Part shown: positions 33,871-44,424 of the stretch, piece after piece | Numbering within the stretch: position 1 is the stretch's first letter | Layout: each line of letters begins with the position of its first letter | The notes under the pieces: model-generated | The model's database searches: none | Told to the model about the DNA's origin: nothing | The model's input: only the letters and a program-made list of their open reading frames with translations | DNA from: Salvia splendens | Taxonomy: Eukaryota; Streptophyta; Magnoliopsida; Lamiales; Lamiaceae | Assembly: GCF_004379255.2 (NCBI RefSeq) | Contig: NC_056053.1 | Span: forward strand, 25,540,188 to 25,604,187 | Direction: 5' to 3' | Length of the DNA stretch: 64,000 bases | Made by a program: the position numbers and the translations under genes

Positions 33871-36179
33871 TCTATACTAATAAAAAGTGACAGTTTGATG
33901 AAATGACTATTGTACCATTTTTGGAGGGAAAAGTGAGTTGATTGTGCAATTTTTATTTTATTTCTTTTACAAGTGAGTGGTATCCGACTGTGAGCCATAT
34001 CAAATAAAAATGGATCTATCAAATGCAAACTTCTTGAAGAAGATTTATAACACTTTTAAATAGATGCACTAGAATTTGTATATTATGAACTGATTTTGTG
34101 ATTGCAGTATAGCAGGTGTGGTTCTACTTGGAAGCCGGCGACGGCTCCGGCAACAGCTGGCGGGTGAGGCGACGAGAGAAAGTTGAGTCATACCTGATAA
34201 TAAACTGCCGAGCACACCACAAGTGGCGGGTGAGTCGGTGAGGCAGCGAGAGAGATGCCGGGGATGAGGAGGAAGCGGCAACGACGACGCGGTAGGAGAT
34301 GAATGCGAGGCAGGGCGGTGGGCGTGGGTGAGGAAGGCTGATGCAAGGCAAGTTCCGCCGGTTGAGAGAGAAAGAGGGAGATGGCGAGAGATTGGAAGAG
34401 GGGAGGAGGCGCCGCTTTTTCATCTAGGGTTTCTTGGGAATTTTAATTTATGGAGAATATTAGTATTTGGGCTTTATTTGTGTTGGAGTATTATTTTGTC
34501 TTCTACTTCAATCAAAATTGGAATTTTGCTATTTAATGAGATGGTGGCTTCTATTTCGATCAAAATTGAAATTTTATTTATTGTTGCAATGCTTCGTTCT
34601 CTAAATTAATTGACAAGTTAAAAGTATAACACGAATATGTAATCTTTTTCAATTTTTATCCTATATTTACTTAATTAAAGTATTTAATATATTTTTGTTA
34701 GTATTCAATTAATTAAATCTAAACTCATAAAATTTGTATAGCTTCTTATAATACAAAGAGTAGCGTATATTGTAATATTATTCAAAAAAATAAGATGCAT
34801 AAAAATATTATCATTATTGATGAAAGATTGGGAAAATGTTAATTAATTAAACTAATGTATTATACATTATGAATGGCCAGTTGTGAAAACAATTGGACAA
34901 AATAGTTACTTTATTCTATCACTCCTAATCACTCCTAATCTAATACTTACTCCATAATTTAGCCAACTGACACTTACTTTATTAAAATTTCAAATTAAAC
35001 TTAGCATATATGTAATAACATAGTACAACACTTAAATTAAAACTCTATTATTACATCCATGCTAAGTTTTATCACTCCTAGTTTATACTACTTCATAAAA
35101 ATGGTCAGTTGTGAAAAGACCTTGATGTCCTTTTTGAAGGGAAAATGGAAAGATGTAGTATCTTTTATTTCTTTACTTTATTTTGAATTTTTAAAAATAT
35201 TTACAGAATTAATTTTTGAAGAAAAAAACAATTGGACAAAATACTTCCTTTATTCTATCACTTACTTCACTCTTTTTATCTCTCCTATTTTATTCATCTA
35301 TCATAACTATTTTATTTTTATTTAATTCATTTAATTCAATTTCTTAAAAGTCTTTGTAATGATAATGTTTCTTATTTTTATCAATTAGTATTGATAGTGT
35401 TGTAGTATGTCATTGAAGTGTGATAGCTATTTTGTACTCCCTTCGTCCCACAATAATTGTCACTCTTATTGTGGGCACGAGTTTTAAGAAATGTAAAGAA
35501 AAGTTGGTTGGAATAGTTAGTGGAATGTGAGACCCACTTTTTTATATTGGTTTTATAATAAAATGTGAGTGAAGTGAGTTAGTGGAATGTGAGACCTACT
35601 TACCATTTATGGTAAAAATGAAGTGTGACAATTATTGTGGGACAGACCGAAATGGAAAAGAGTGACAATTATTGTGGGACGGATAGAGTATTAGATATTT
35701 TATAATGTTCCAATTAATATATTTTTTTAAAAAAATTATATTTAATTAATTAAAATAGTTTTTATTTATATAGGAGTACACTGTTATTGTACATTTATTA
35801 TTTGAATTATCTGTTTGTACTATTTGATCTTTATTCACACATACTTATTCTAATTAACTCATACTCGTTGATCGTTACTCACAAATCTTCTCTTTGTCAT
35901 TAATTTTGTTGTTTTTACTCCACTTAAATCATAAATTAAAATTGTACTCCTTTCGTCACATGTTACTGACACTTTTATATTTTTTTTCCTGAATTTGAAA
36001 TGTTCTGTTCATTAGGGAGTAGTAAATTCTTCATTTAGAGTGAGACAAGATAAATACATTTTTATTTTTTTAAATCTTCACATTGCTTTGGATTGTTATA
36101 TTCTATATATTTATTATATTTTGTTCTATTCATTATTTGAACTCTAATGCCCCGTGAATAGCACGGGTGTTAATACTAG
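33871..36179 (+). mobile_element. Non-autonomous Helitron
   Basis: It begins TCTATACTAATAAAAAGTG after an A. It ends with the hairpin CCCGTG-AATAG-CACGGG, eight bases later CTAG, followed by T. The 5' TC, 3' hairpin plus CTRR and A|T insertion are the Helitron signature. The empty site can be read from a paralogous repeat at 36350-36456, where the sequences on the two sides of the Helitron are continuous. No Rep/helicase is encoded. It carries a GC-rich segment (about 34110-34440, possibly captured gene DNA) and a Stowaway-like MITE. Confidence 0.9.
35437..35688. mobile_element. Stowaway-like MITE inside the Helitron
   Basis: CTCCCTTCGTCCCACAATAA and its complement ATTATTGTGGGACGGATAGAG bound the element, with TA duplicated at 35435-35436 and 35689-35690. 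The word GTGACAATTATTGTGGGAC occurs twice at the right end, so that end is duplicated. Confidence 0.75.
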
Positions 36180-36539
36180 TGAATATGAAGGACCACTTTG
36201 TATTGTATTTTGTTGTCCATTTATTGGTTCAATTTGATGTCAGTTTATTTACATAGATCATTGCCTCATCGTCGACGAAGAAACAATCACATAATATATG
36301 AAACCAACATCATTTACAAATTTTTTTACTTGTAAATTTGCAATGGGTGTGGTTAAATATTCAGGACCAAATGGAAGTAAATAATTCATATGAAGGACTA
36401 TTGTCTTGTATTTTAGGGTTGTCCAATTATTGAATCAAAATTTGATTTCTGCCAATTTTTTCTAAGAAGACTAAGAAGGATTCACTTCAAAATTCAAATA
36501 GGAACAAACAAAATTAGAGTTTTCAAACACTCCATCAAA

Positions 36540-37067
36540 TTACTTGAACATACAAAAAAGTGTTGCAACAACAACAAAACAAACACCAAAGCTCAAAACA
36601 TTCACTAATTTCTGAATTTTATCCTTAATTTCGGTTAAATTCAATGCCAAATCTTCAAAATCGGCACTATCGAAGGAGGTTGACGAAGAACAGCCACGTG
36701 CTTCAACTTCATGATTTGGCTCACGCCACTTGAAGAAACTACATTCCTTCCTCTCACATAGTACAAAGTAAAGCTTCCCCCTCGACGGTTTGCCTTGGCC
36801 GGTGACAATACGAAGCGCCGCCGTCTTCTTACAATAGCAGAAAGCGTAGCTAAATCGGAGGTCTCCGAAGTCACGAACGCTGTCGCTGTCGACGGTGTCC
36901 CGGCTGCACGTCGAACGCCCTATGTTCGAAGGTGTTCGATTGTTGCACAGATGGAGAAAAAAAATTAGGGTTCTTAGGGGGAAGAAAGAGGGGAAGAAAT
37001 TTGAATGAAATGAAGTGTTGGAGAAAGAGCGATTAATATTATCCATTTTCAGAATTTCATTTAACAT
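36540..37067 (-). CDS. GRF-type zinc finger protein with C-terminal membrane segment, within a MULE
   Basis: This 175-residue ORF contains a GRF zinc finger (about residues 75-115). Zinc ligands are likely C77, C79, C104 and C109. The family's GRxFYxC...C.FFxW pattern reads GKLYFVLC...CSFFKW. A short helical region (about 137-155) and a hydrophobic stretch (157-173, GVCFVVVATLFCMFK end) follow. Plant genomes hold many short GRF-plus-membrane-segment proteins of unknown role; GRF fingers elsewhere bind single-stranded nucleic acid. The gene sits about 50-240 bp inside the right TIR and points inward, so it is probably element-borne. M8 is an alternative start. The ORF is intact. Confidence 0.7.
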   Translation of the reverse strand: MLNEILKMDNINRSFSNTSFHSNFFPSFFPLRTLIFFLHLCNNRTPSNIGRSTCSRDTVDSDSVRDFGDLRFSYAFCYCKKTAALRIVTGQGKPSRGKLYFVLCERKECSFFKWREPNHEVEARGCSSSTSFDSADFEDLALNLTEIKDKIQKLVNVLSFGVCFVVVATLFCMFK

Positions 37068-37304
37068 TTAAAATGTAAAATCTGAAAAAAAAATAAAAAT
37101 AAATTAGCTACCGTAATTAAAATCAACTAATCGGGTCAAAATTGGGCTAATTGACGGTTGACGGTAAAAAAATGACGAAAACCGTAAAAAAGGACATATG
37201 CGATAGCATTTTCGTATGTTTTGGATTCGATTTTCAAAAAGTGAATATTTTGGACCAAAATCGTAAATCGGTCATATGTTTAGGACCAAAATGGTACTAT
37301 ACCC

Positions 37305-38329
37305 GTTTTTTTAACGAAACCGTAGAAAAAAAGACTACTTCGTCAATAATTTTATTTACTTATTTTTCAAAAAGTAAATATTTTGAAACTAAATTCATTA
37401 GACATGTATTTAAGACTAAAATTGACCAGTAGTTATTACTCTGAATTTAGTTAGCGATCACAACCATCTACTAAAAATAAAAATATACACATCCACTAAA
37501 ATAGCGCCACGTGTTGCTTAAGACAGAGGAAGCCAATTGCATACCCTCTCGCAAGTGTTCTCGCACACTCCAGATTCCCGATTCGCCAACACACCATTCC
37601 ATCCCCAAATTTCCCTCCATTAACGAGCTTTTTAAGCAGCTCAAATTATTCCACTATTCAACCTCTTCCCCCTTCCCGCACCGCTAAGCCGAAGCGGAGC
37701 CTAATTTAAGCCGGAATCAGTATTTTAGTTTTAAGCAGCTCGAATTGTTTGCTGGCGATCGCTCAAACTCGGTGAAAAAACCCACGAATTTGCCAAGGTA
37801 CGGCACTTGATTTGCGCTTCATTTGTGTAGAATTGTGATTGATTTCTCCGTATGATTGGGCGTGGATTTGGTTAATTGTCGCTGTTGTTGTTTTGTTTTT
37901 GGGATTTGGGAACTAGGGTTTCGGTTTTAGAGTTCTGGGAATTCAGTCCAACAGTTGTTTTATTCATTAAGCTGTCGACTCGTGAAATATTCATGGTTTC
38001 GGTTTCTTATGTATCTCGATATCCGTTAGCTTTTAAACAGCGACTGTTATTTAATTGAATAATGATATTTCGTTCTTTTAGTTATATTTGTTCATATTCG
38101 ATGTTTCATTTATTTACCAGCTCAAATAAGCTTATGAACTCTCCAAATGTCATATCAACTTTCCTGCTGTTGAATTATTTACGACTGCTGTGCTGCTTGT
38201 TGGTATTTATGATTGTTTTGTTGCTGATAGCAAGTGAGCGTAGCAACATGCTTAATTATTCTACCCATTAGTTACAGTAAAAATAGTCCCTGGAAAGTAA
38301 TGAGCTATCTCCATGTCAGCTGCTGATTC
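37305..38329 (+). promoter_or_regulatory. MED19 upstream region and untranslated exons
   Basis: After the outer repeat arm, about 37445-37600 is likely promoter. A non-coding first exon probably ends at 37797 (AAG before GTACGG). The intron runs to an AG at 38277, and the second exon carries 52 bases of 5' UTR before the start codon. A short out-of-frame upstream ATG at 38313 overlaps the main start. An upstream 5' UTR intron is common in plant housekeeping genes. No TATA box was identified with confidence. Confidence 0.5.
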
Positions 38330-40496
38330 ATGGATTCAGATTACCAGAAGTTTGGAAGAGGTAAGTATGTTATCTCTATGGTGCTGTATTTGAAAATTCA
38401 AACCAAATACATCCATAATATATTTAAATAACAATAATGTTTGTAGCTGAGTTGCAGCGACTTTTAGTTTTAGCATGGAATCATGCTGGTTTTAAGAATT
38501 ATGAGCCCTGGCCCCTGATTGGCTGTTACAGTTACTGAGTAGCTTAGACTCAATGGTCCCTCATAAGATGCCAGATACTAATTCTGGATTCTGGATGGCA
38601 ACTAGAATAGTTGATTCAACAAAGAGATTCAATCATCACCCTTACAGATAACTAAATCTGTTTTTTCCTTATAATCTTTGGGCCAGTCATCAGGGGTTAT
38701 GTGGTTAGCAAAGCAGATTTAATATTATAAGTGGGTGTGTCAGAAAAACTAGAGCAAGAAGCACATTCTCCCATACTGGCTTAAAAGCTTATCCGTTAAA
38801 CCTTTTGTTTGTTGGAATCTTTTTATTCTGAAGATGGAAATAAAATTTGGGAGGTAGAAAAAGGGGATTATTGAGCTGGTTTTGGCTTTGCAGACTTGAC
38901 ATATCATGACATTGGTGGTTCATTATATAAAATTGGGTACTGTTTTTTCTTTATCTAGTGAGACTCTTCTTGGTACGATGGAATGGAAGTAGGAATCACA
39001 GTCGATTCCATCGTACCAAGAAGGGCTGACGGTTTAATGATGATATGAAAAGGAATAATAGAAGAGAGAAAAACTTGGCTAATATTATTTCCATAGAAAT
39101 GACTTGGTAATATCTATTTCATGAAATGTGGCTAAATTCTTTTAGCAGAATGCATTCACTTAAATCAAATTCCTTTCATGGGTCCTGGTACCGAAATTTT
39201 ACTTTGTTATTTTAAAAAGGCCTGCCAACTTTTTAGTTGTTCTTTTCATCCCGCTTGATTCTAACCTCATCAACTATTTTTTTCATGCCTATCTTTCAAT
39301 TCAGGGCCGAGAGAACTTACAGGTGCTGTGGATCTTATAAGTCACTACAAGTTGTTACCTCATTATGATTTCTTCTGCAAGAGGTCACTTCCTGTGCCAA
39401 TAGCAGACACCCATTATCTTCACAATGTTGCTGGAGATACAGAAATCAGAAAGGGGGAGGGGATGCAATTGGGTCAGCTCATTCAGAATTCTTCTTTATC
39501 TAGAGAAACTAATACACGTATACAACCTTTTGACCTAGATATTCTTAGGGAAGCCTTTCAGCTAAGGGAAACGGCTCTAGTTGATCTTCCTTCTGTGAGT
39601 TTCTGTTTATTGATATTGCAACCTACTGTCAATCTAGGATAGCACTTATATCATCTTTCAAACGATTAATGTTATTTTTTGGAATTTTTGAGTTAGTCTT
39701 GTTATATTTGTAGTCTGAGAAGGGCACTCCCACCATTGCTGGGAAATCAAAGAACGAGTCTAAAGATAAAGAGAAGAAACATAAGAAGCATAAGGACAGA
39801 GATAAGGACAAGGACAGAGAGCACAAAAAGCACAAACATCGGCATAAAGATCGAAGCAAAGACAAGGACAAGGAGAAGAAAAAAGATAAAAGTGGTCATC
39901 ATGATTCTGGAAATGACCACTCAAAACGATATCATGAGAAGGTTTGCATTATATGTCCTACTTGCTTGAATCTTTAACTAGCCTTTTCGTTTATTGCATG
40001 TATCGTATCCTGTTTCTTTGAATAAATATATCTTGTCATCTATAATTGGTTACCTTTATTGAAAATTTCGTTATCATGTCTTTTTTTTTCACTGAATGTT
40101 ATTTTCTGGTGGCAAGACATGTAAATATTGTTGAGTGTATTTATTAGAAATTTTACAGTTTATGCATTGAGTTCTATTTGGTTTCTGCTTTTCTGGTGGC
40201 TATTAACTTATGATGCTCTTAACCATCACACCAATTACTTTCAGAAAAGGAAGCATGATGGAGATGAGGATGGCGGTGATATTCATAAACACAAGAAAAG
40301 TAAGGTATAAAAAAGACAACAATTAATCCTCAATTTTAAATCGACTCTTTTTGCATGTGATTTTGATTTTCATCTTTACGTACCTTCCATTCATTTTCCT
40401 TAAACATCTTTCAAAACCATACATCACCCATTTGTAATTATGCAGCACAAGAGCTCAAAGATAGATGATATGGGAGCAATAAAGGTTGCAGGGTGA
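38330..40496 (+). CDS. MED19: Mediator of RNA polymerase II transcription subunit 19
   Basis: Coding exons 38330-38360, 39305-39594, 39714-39941, 40245-40304 and 40446-40496 join with GT-AG introns to 219 residues, the size of plant MED19a (about 220). The protein starts MDSDYQKFGRGPRELTGAVDL. It contains the MED19 core (ISHYKLLPHYDFFCKRSLP, then HYLHNVAGDTEIRKGEGMQL, then LDILREAFQLRETA) and ends in a Lys/His/Asp-rich tail with KHKDRDKDKD and KKRKHDGDED repeats. MED19 belongs to the Mediator head/middle and links transcription factors to Pol II in the nucleus. The basic tail resembles its human counterpart. Intron 2 carries a 19-bp perfect hairpin. The gene is intact. Confidence 0.95.
38966..39023. 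repeat. Perfect 19-bp hairpin in MED19 intron 2
   Basis: CTTCTTGGTACGATGGAAT at 38966-38984 is exactly complementary to ATTCCATCGTACCAAGAAG at 39005-39023, with a 20-nt loop. It lies in the 944-bp intron 2. It could be the residue of a very small foldback element, or a miRNA/siRNA-type precursor. The sequence alone does not decide. Confidence 0.85.
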
Positions 40497-42428
40497 AAAA
40501 TGGTTGTTGATCTTTAAATTTCTCATCAGATGTTGGAGTTGATAATAGAGGAATTCTTAGTTATTTCAAGTTATCTAAGGTACATATTACTCACTTATTA
40601 GAGGCAGCTTATGTCTTTGCCTTGTTATACCTTATGTTTTCATAGTATCTTTTAAACTATACAGGCCTATCTTGTATAACTGAATAGGGGTGAGGGGTCT
40701 CAATAGTCCAATACAAACCAAATCACCAAACTTAGAAGTTAGAAGCGTCTAATGTGCAAATGGAGAGATTAAAGCAACCATTTTAGAAGAAATAACATAC
40801 TATATATCAGCTGTCATAACACTGTCCACAATGATAATGAGAATGCTGAAAGCCATAGAATGATTTTAGATCATCTTGTATTGGATGCTTCACGCATTAG
40901 TACCATTATATGGAGATTTACATATAACATTCTGAAACTGAAGATAGTGTTAGATGCAGTATGCACTTATTGTTACTTTACTCCTATAAGGTGTGCACTG
41001 CTTCGTTTACATATATTTGAATTTCTCTTTTCCGTGCAGAGCTTTATTTGGACTTATTAAAGATTGCCAAGGAGTGAATCCAAGGTAAAAAAAAATGGTG
41101 AAAATGGAATTCATCTGTGCCATAACAAGGCTCTTATATCTCTGTAACAATATTCAAAAGGATTTAATTTTTTTCGTTTTATCTTTTCTTGGGTTTGAAA
41201 TTATTCAATAGCTATATGGCTTATTATTTTTCTCCATTTTCCTTCTTTTAGAAATCTCGGAAAAAGGTTTTTAAGTAGTCTAATCAGCTTGCAGATTTGG
41301 TAGTACATAATAATAAGAATAGGTGGAGATAGGATTTAGTGTATTTTAATCCTAACTGCGGTAACTTATTTGTAAGGATGTGGCGATGTGTATCATTCAA
41401 TGAGTTAAAGATAGATTAGAAATGCAAGCTTTTTGATGTGTAATTCAGAAGTTTAAATCAATGAATAAATGACGCTTAGTTTTAAAAAAATACTCCCTCG
41501 TATCAGTTTTGGAGTGCAATATAGTTAGAGCACGAGTTTTAAGAAATTGTTGGAGTGTGTAATACTTGAAGTGAAGTAGTGGTTATTGGAGTGTTTAATA
41601 ATTGAATTGAAGTAGTGGAAAGTGAGACTCTTTTTACTTTTTGTATGTTTAGGATTTTGTTTTGTTTTATTTTTATGAAAGTAATGACATTTGAGTGTAA
41701 ATTTTATCAATAATGAGGTTGCAATTTACATCCAAATATGGTAAATTTTAAATAAGACTCTTATATTTGGACGAAAATTTTAAATAAGACTCTTATATTT
41801 GGACGAACTGAAATTGTAAAATAGGACTCTTAAACTGGGACGGGGGAGTAATAAAATAGCTTTCCTCCGTCCACTATTAATTTACTCGGTTTGAGTTTTA
41901 ACAATTCTAATGGAAAGTTGGTGGAAATAGTTAGTGGAAAGTTGGTCATACTTTTATGTAATACTATTAGTTATATACTACTTTCGTCCTTGATGAGTAT
42001 ACGCTATTTCATTTTTTATTTGTCCTTAAAGAGTATGAACTTTCTAATTTTGGAAATTTTTTCTAATGAGGTGAGATCCATTCTCCACTAACAATACTTA
42101 AAAAACTTTCTATATCTCACTCTTACTTTATCAATAATGCATTAAAATCTGCGCTGAATTCAAAGTTCATATCATTTAGTAGAATTTATATTTCTATAAA
42201 TTGGAAAAAAATAAAAGAGATATTTATATACGGACAAATGAAAATGACTAAATGAGATGGTTAATGGAAGACCAAGAAGTACTAACTTTACCGTATGATT
42301 ACATTTTTCTTCGCAGGAGTGTTGGTCTATACTCTATAGGGAGGTAAATTTTCATTTTACTCGAAAAAAATAGTGAAGGTTTTGAAGGAGCTTTTGAAAC
42401 AGCCTACCAAAACTAAACTAAAAGCTAA
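40497..42428. other. MED19 3' region and intergenic DNA
   Basis: The first 800-900 bases could include 3' UTR, possibly with spliced 3' UTR exons, since TGA is followed by further intron-like signals (AAG then GTACAT near 40577). Beyond the Stowaway-like element at 41493 I see AT-rich DNA and a possible degenerate MITE around 41975-42240 (TTCGTCCTTGATGAGTATAC). No gene is supported. Confidence 0.4.
41493..41848. mobile_element. Stowaway-like MITE
   Basis: CTCCCTCGTATCAGTTTTGG at the left and CTGGGACGGGGGAG at the right are imperfect inverted ends flanked by TA (41491-41492 and 41849-41850). The right half contains the tandem words AAATAAGACTCTTATATTTG twice. Length is 356 bp. Confidence 0.55.
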
Positions 42429-44421
42429 GAGCATCTGGCGGATTTTCCGCGCGGACGTCCGATCGGGGTGTCTGGTGTCCGCGCCGGACGTCTGCAATTA
42501 AACATGAGAGACGCGGATGCGGAGGTCCACTGCGGACACCGCATATCCGCGACCTTCCGGCGACGTTCGCGCGGGACGTCCGCCATTGCGGTGCCACGAT
42601 GGACGTCCAGTGCGGACGTCCCGATTTTTTTTAAAAAACTCTATAAATACGGCTCGTTAAACTTCATTTCATTCGCACCACGTATTTGAACGAGTTTCTC
42701 TCTCTATACTTTCATTTCTTTTTAAGATAGATGGAACACCACGATAGTGATTCCCCCGCCACGAGGGAGTCACAAACGCCAACGTTTCCCATTAGAGGTG
42801 GGGGAAACACCGACGGAAGTGCACTGATGTCCGGGATGAACCCTAAATGGCGGGGATGATGCAGGGGTACTACAATATGTACCCCCTTGGTGTGCAGGGA
42901 TGAGTGGGATGATGCCCCAAATGCCCAGGGTGAGTGTCGCGATAACGGAAGTGTTGCCCCAAATGCCCGGGATGGGTGGGATGATGATGCCCCAAATGCC
43001 CGGGATGATGCAGGGCATGCCTTCCGCTGTCGGGGGAGCAGGCAGGGGGTCCCCCAATCACCTAGGGACAATGTCTATCGCCCCTACATGGATTTATTGT
43101 CGAGTAATTACCCCCAGAGTGCTCATCTGGAGACTCAGTTCACCGACAACGAGACTTTCTCTTTGGAGGAGTTGAGACTATCTCCGGTCAGGGAGTCTCC
43201 CACTGAAATACAACCAACGGTAGGGAGGACGCGGAAGCAGAGGAGAGGGAATGGCAGGGACAAGGGCAAGGGCACTACCTCGTCCTCACGTGCGGGGAAC
43301 GAGGGTGGGGCGGGGGCCGATGGAGTAGGGGAGGAAGCCGACAGGAGAAAGAGGACCGTCTGGAGCATAGGGGAGTGCGTCGCACTGGCGAATGCCTGGG
43401 TCGGTGTAGTCGAGGATCCCTACATCGGGGCTAACTAGCAGATCAACAGAATGTGGTGGCGCATTAGCCAAAGCTACCTCCAATTCAAACCGCCAGGTGG
43501 GAAGCCTCACGATGGAGAGCAATGCCGAAAACAGTGGGAGCGGCTGAGGAGGCAGCTCAGCCGATTTGCCGGCATCTACCAAAACAACCTCCGCATGGCA
43601 ACCAGCGGCATGTCCGCCGATGATGTGAAGCTTCTGTCTCTCAAGCAGTACCCGACAGTTTATTGGGTTTCAGGGAATTCAAATATTGGGAGGTCTATCT
43701 TGTGGTGCAGACTTTCGACAAGTTTAGTGCGGATGTTGAAGCTGGCTGGCCGAAGCGGACGAAGATCAACGCCTTCGGGGAGTACAGCAGCAGTGCCGGT
43801 TCCCATGAACTCCCTGACGCCGAGGCAGAGTTCCCGACCCCTCAATCGTCTTCCCTTCGCCGTCGCCCGGTTGGGCAAAAGACCGCGATGCGGATGGCTA
43901 GGGGAAGCGCCAGGGTCCCCCGAGGTCCAATCGTTAGCTCCTTTCCATATCGATCCCGAGCTCCCCTCACTCGCCCGCATGCAACAGCATCAGAGCCTGA
44001 TAGACAACATGGACAAGTGGCATGCCGCGACTGACCCCTTATACAAGTTGATGCTGAAGGATGTCATCGATAGTTTGCGGCGCGATTGGGGATGCCACCC
44101 TTGCACGTGAGTGACGACGGGACTGGCGGCGGGGACGGCGATGAGTGAGACGGGGGCCGCATTTGTTGAAGCTTGAGGTTGTTTCTTTTTTAGCTATGTA
44201 TATTTTTTTAATAATTATGTATGTTTTTTGTTTTAAATAAAGTGGTTGTATTTTCTCTGTATTCGTGTCGAAATTTTAATTCTGTAAATTGTTTAATTTG
44301 GTGAATTTGTGAATTTTTATTATTGTGGATGTCCGCCATTGTGCAGTAGGATGTCCTTATGACATGACAAGAGGTGTTTTTTGGGGATGTCCGCTATTGT
44401 GCGGCCGCATCATTGCGGACC
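42429..44421. mobile_element. PIF/Harbinger-type element with ORF1-like pseudogene
   Basis: TAA flanks GAGCATCTGGCGGA at the left (TAA 42426-42428) and CATCATTGCGGACC at the right (TAA 44422-44424). The TIR match is weak. The subterminal motif GGACGTCCG or CGGACGTCC occurs repeatedly at the left, and GGATGTCCGC at the right, supporting one element. It spans 1993 bp and has a CTATAAATA box at about 42642. Confidence 0.65.
42731..44110 (+). pseudogene. Myb/SANT-like ORF1-type protein, several frameshifts
   Basis: The start MEHHDSDSPATRES at 42731 is followed by a Met/Gly/Pro-rich tract (MMPQMPGMGG-like) in another frame. A Myb/SANT-like region follows (TVWSIGECVALANAWVGVVED, a TAG where relatives have Gln at 43436-43438, MWWRISQSYLQFKP). 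There is another frameshift near 43660 and a last segment ending TDPLYKLMLKDVIDSLRRDWG before the stop. The final motif matches TDP...LRRKLG of the sister copies. At least three frame breaks and one stop make it non-functional. Confidence 0.75.
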
Positions 44422-44424
44422 TAA

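Larger units (their letters stand above)
32815..37304. mobile_element. Mutator-like (MULE-type) long-TIR element with two inward-facing ORFs and a nested Helitron
   Basis: Inverted arms of about 185 bp (left 32815-33000, right about 37120-37304) share GTATAGTACYATTTTGGTCC, CATATGACCGATTTACGATT and TTGACCCGATTAG with each other. They share the outer part with the 268-bp MULE-type MITE at 32284. Just inside each arm is an ORF pointing inward: 33237-33611 (+) and 36540-37067 (-). This convergent layout recalls two-gene Mutator elements, but no MURA transposase is present. A 2.3-kb Helitron interrupts the middle. A clear 9-bp duplication was not found; T-rich flanks blur it. Confidence 0.72.
32657..37442. 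repeat. Possible outer long-TIR element surrounding the MULE
   Basis: Outside the inner element a second inverted pair is visible. The left arm (about 32657-32770) contains CAATTTTTGGTCTTAAAAAT, GGTCCAAAAC and CTGTTTCGTC. The right arm (about 37310-37442) carries diverged complements of these in mirrored order. This suggests that the MULE at 32815-37304 inserted within an older, related foldback element. No clean flanking duplication was identified, so this is tentative. Confidence 0.45.

Noticed and set aside
34124..34423. A 99-codon minus-strand frame in the Helitron
   Set aside because: Low-complexity Ser/Pro/Arg-rich translation of GC-rich DNA with no recognisable domain. It may be captured gene DNA, but a protein is not supported.
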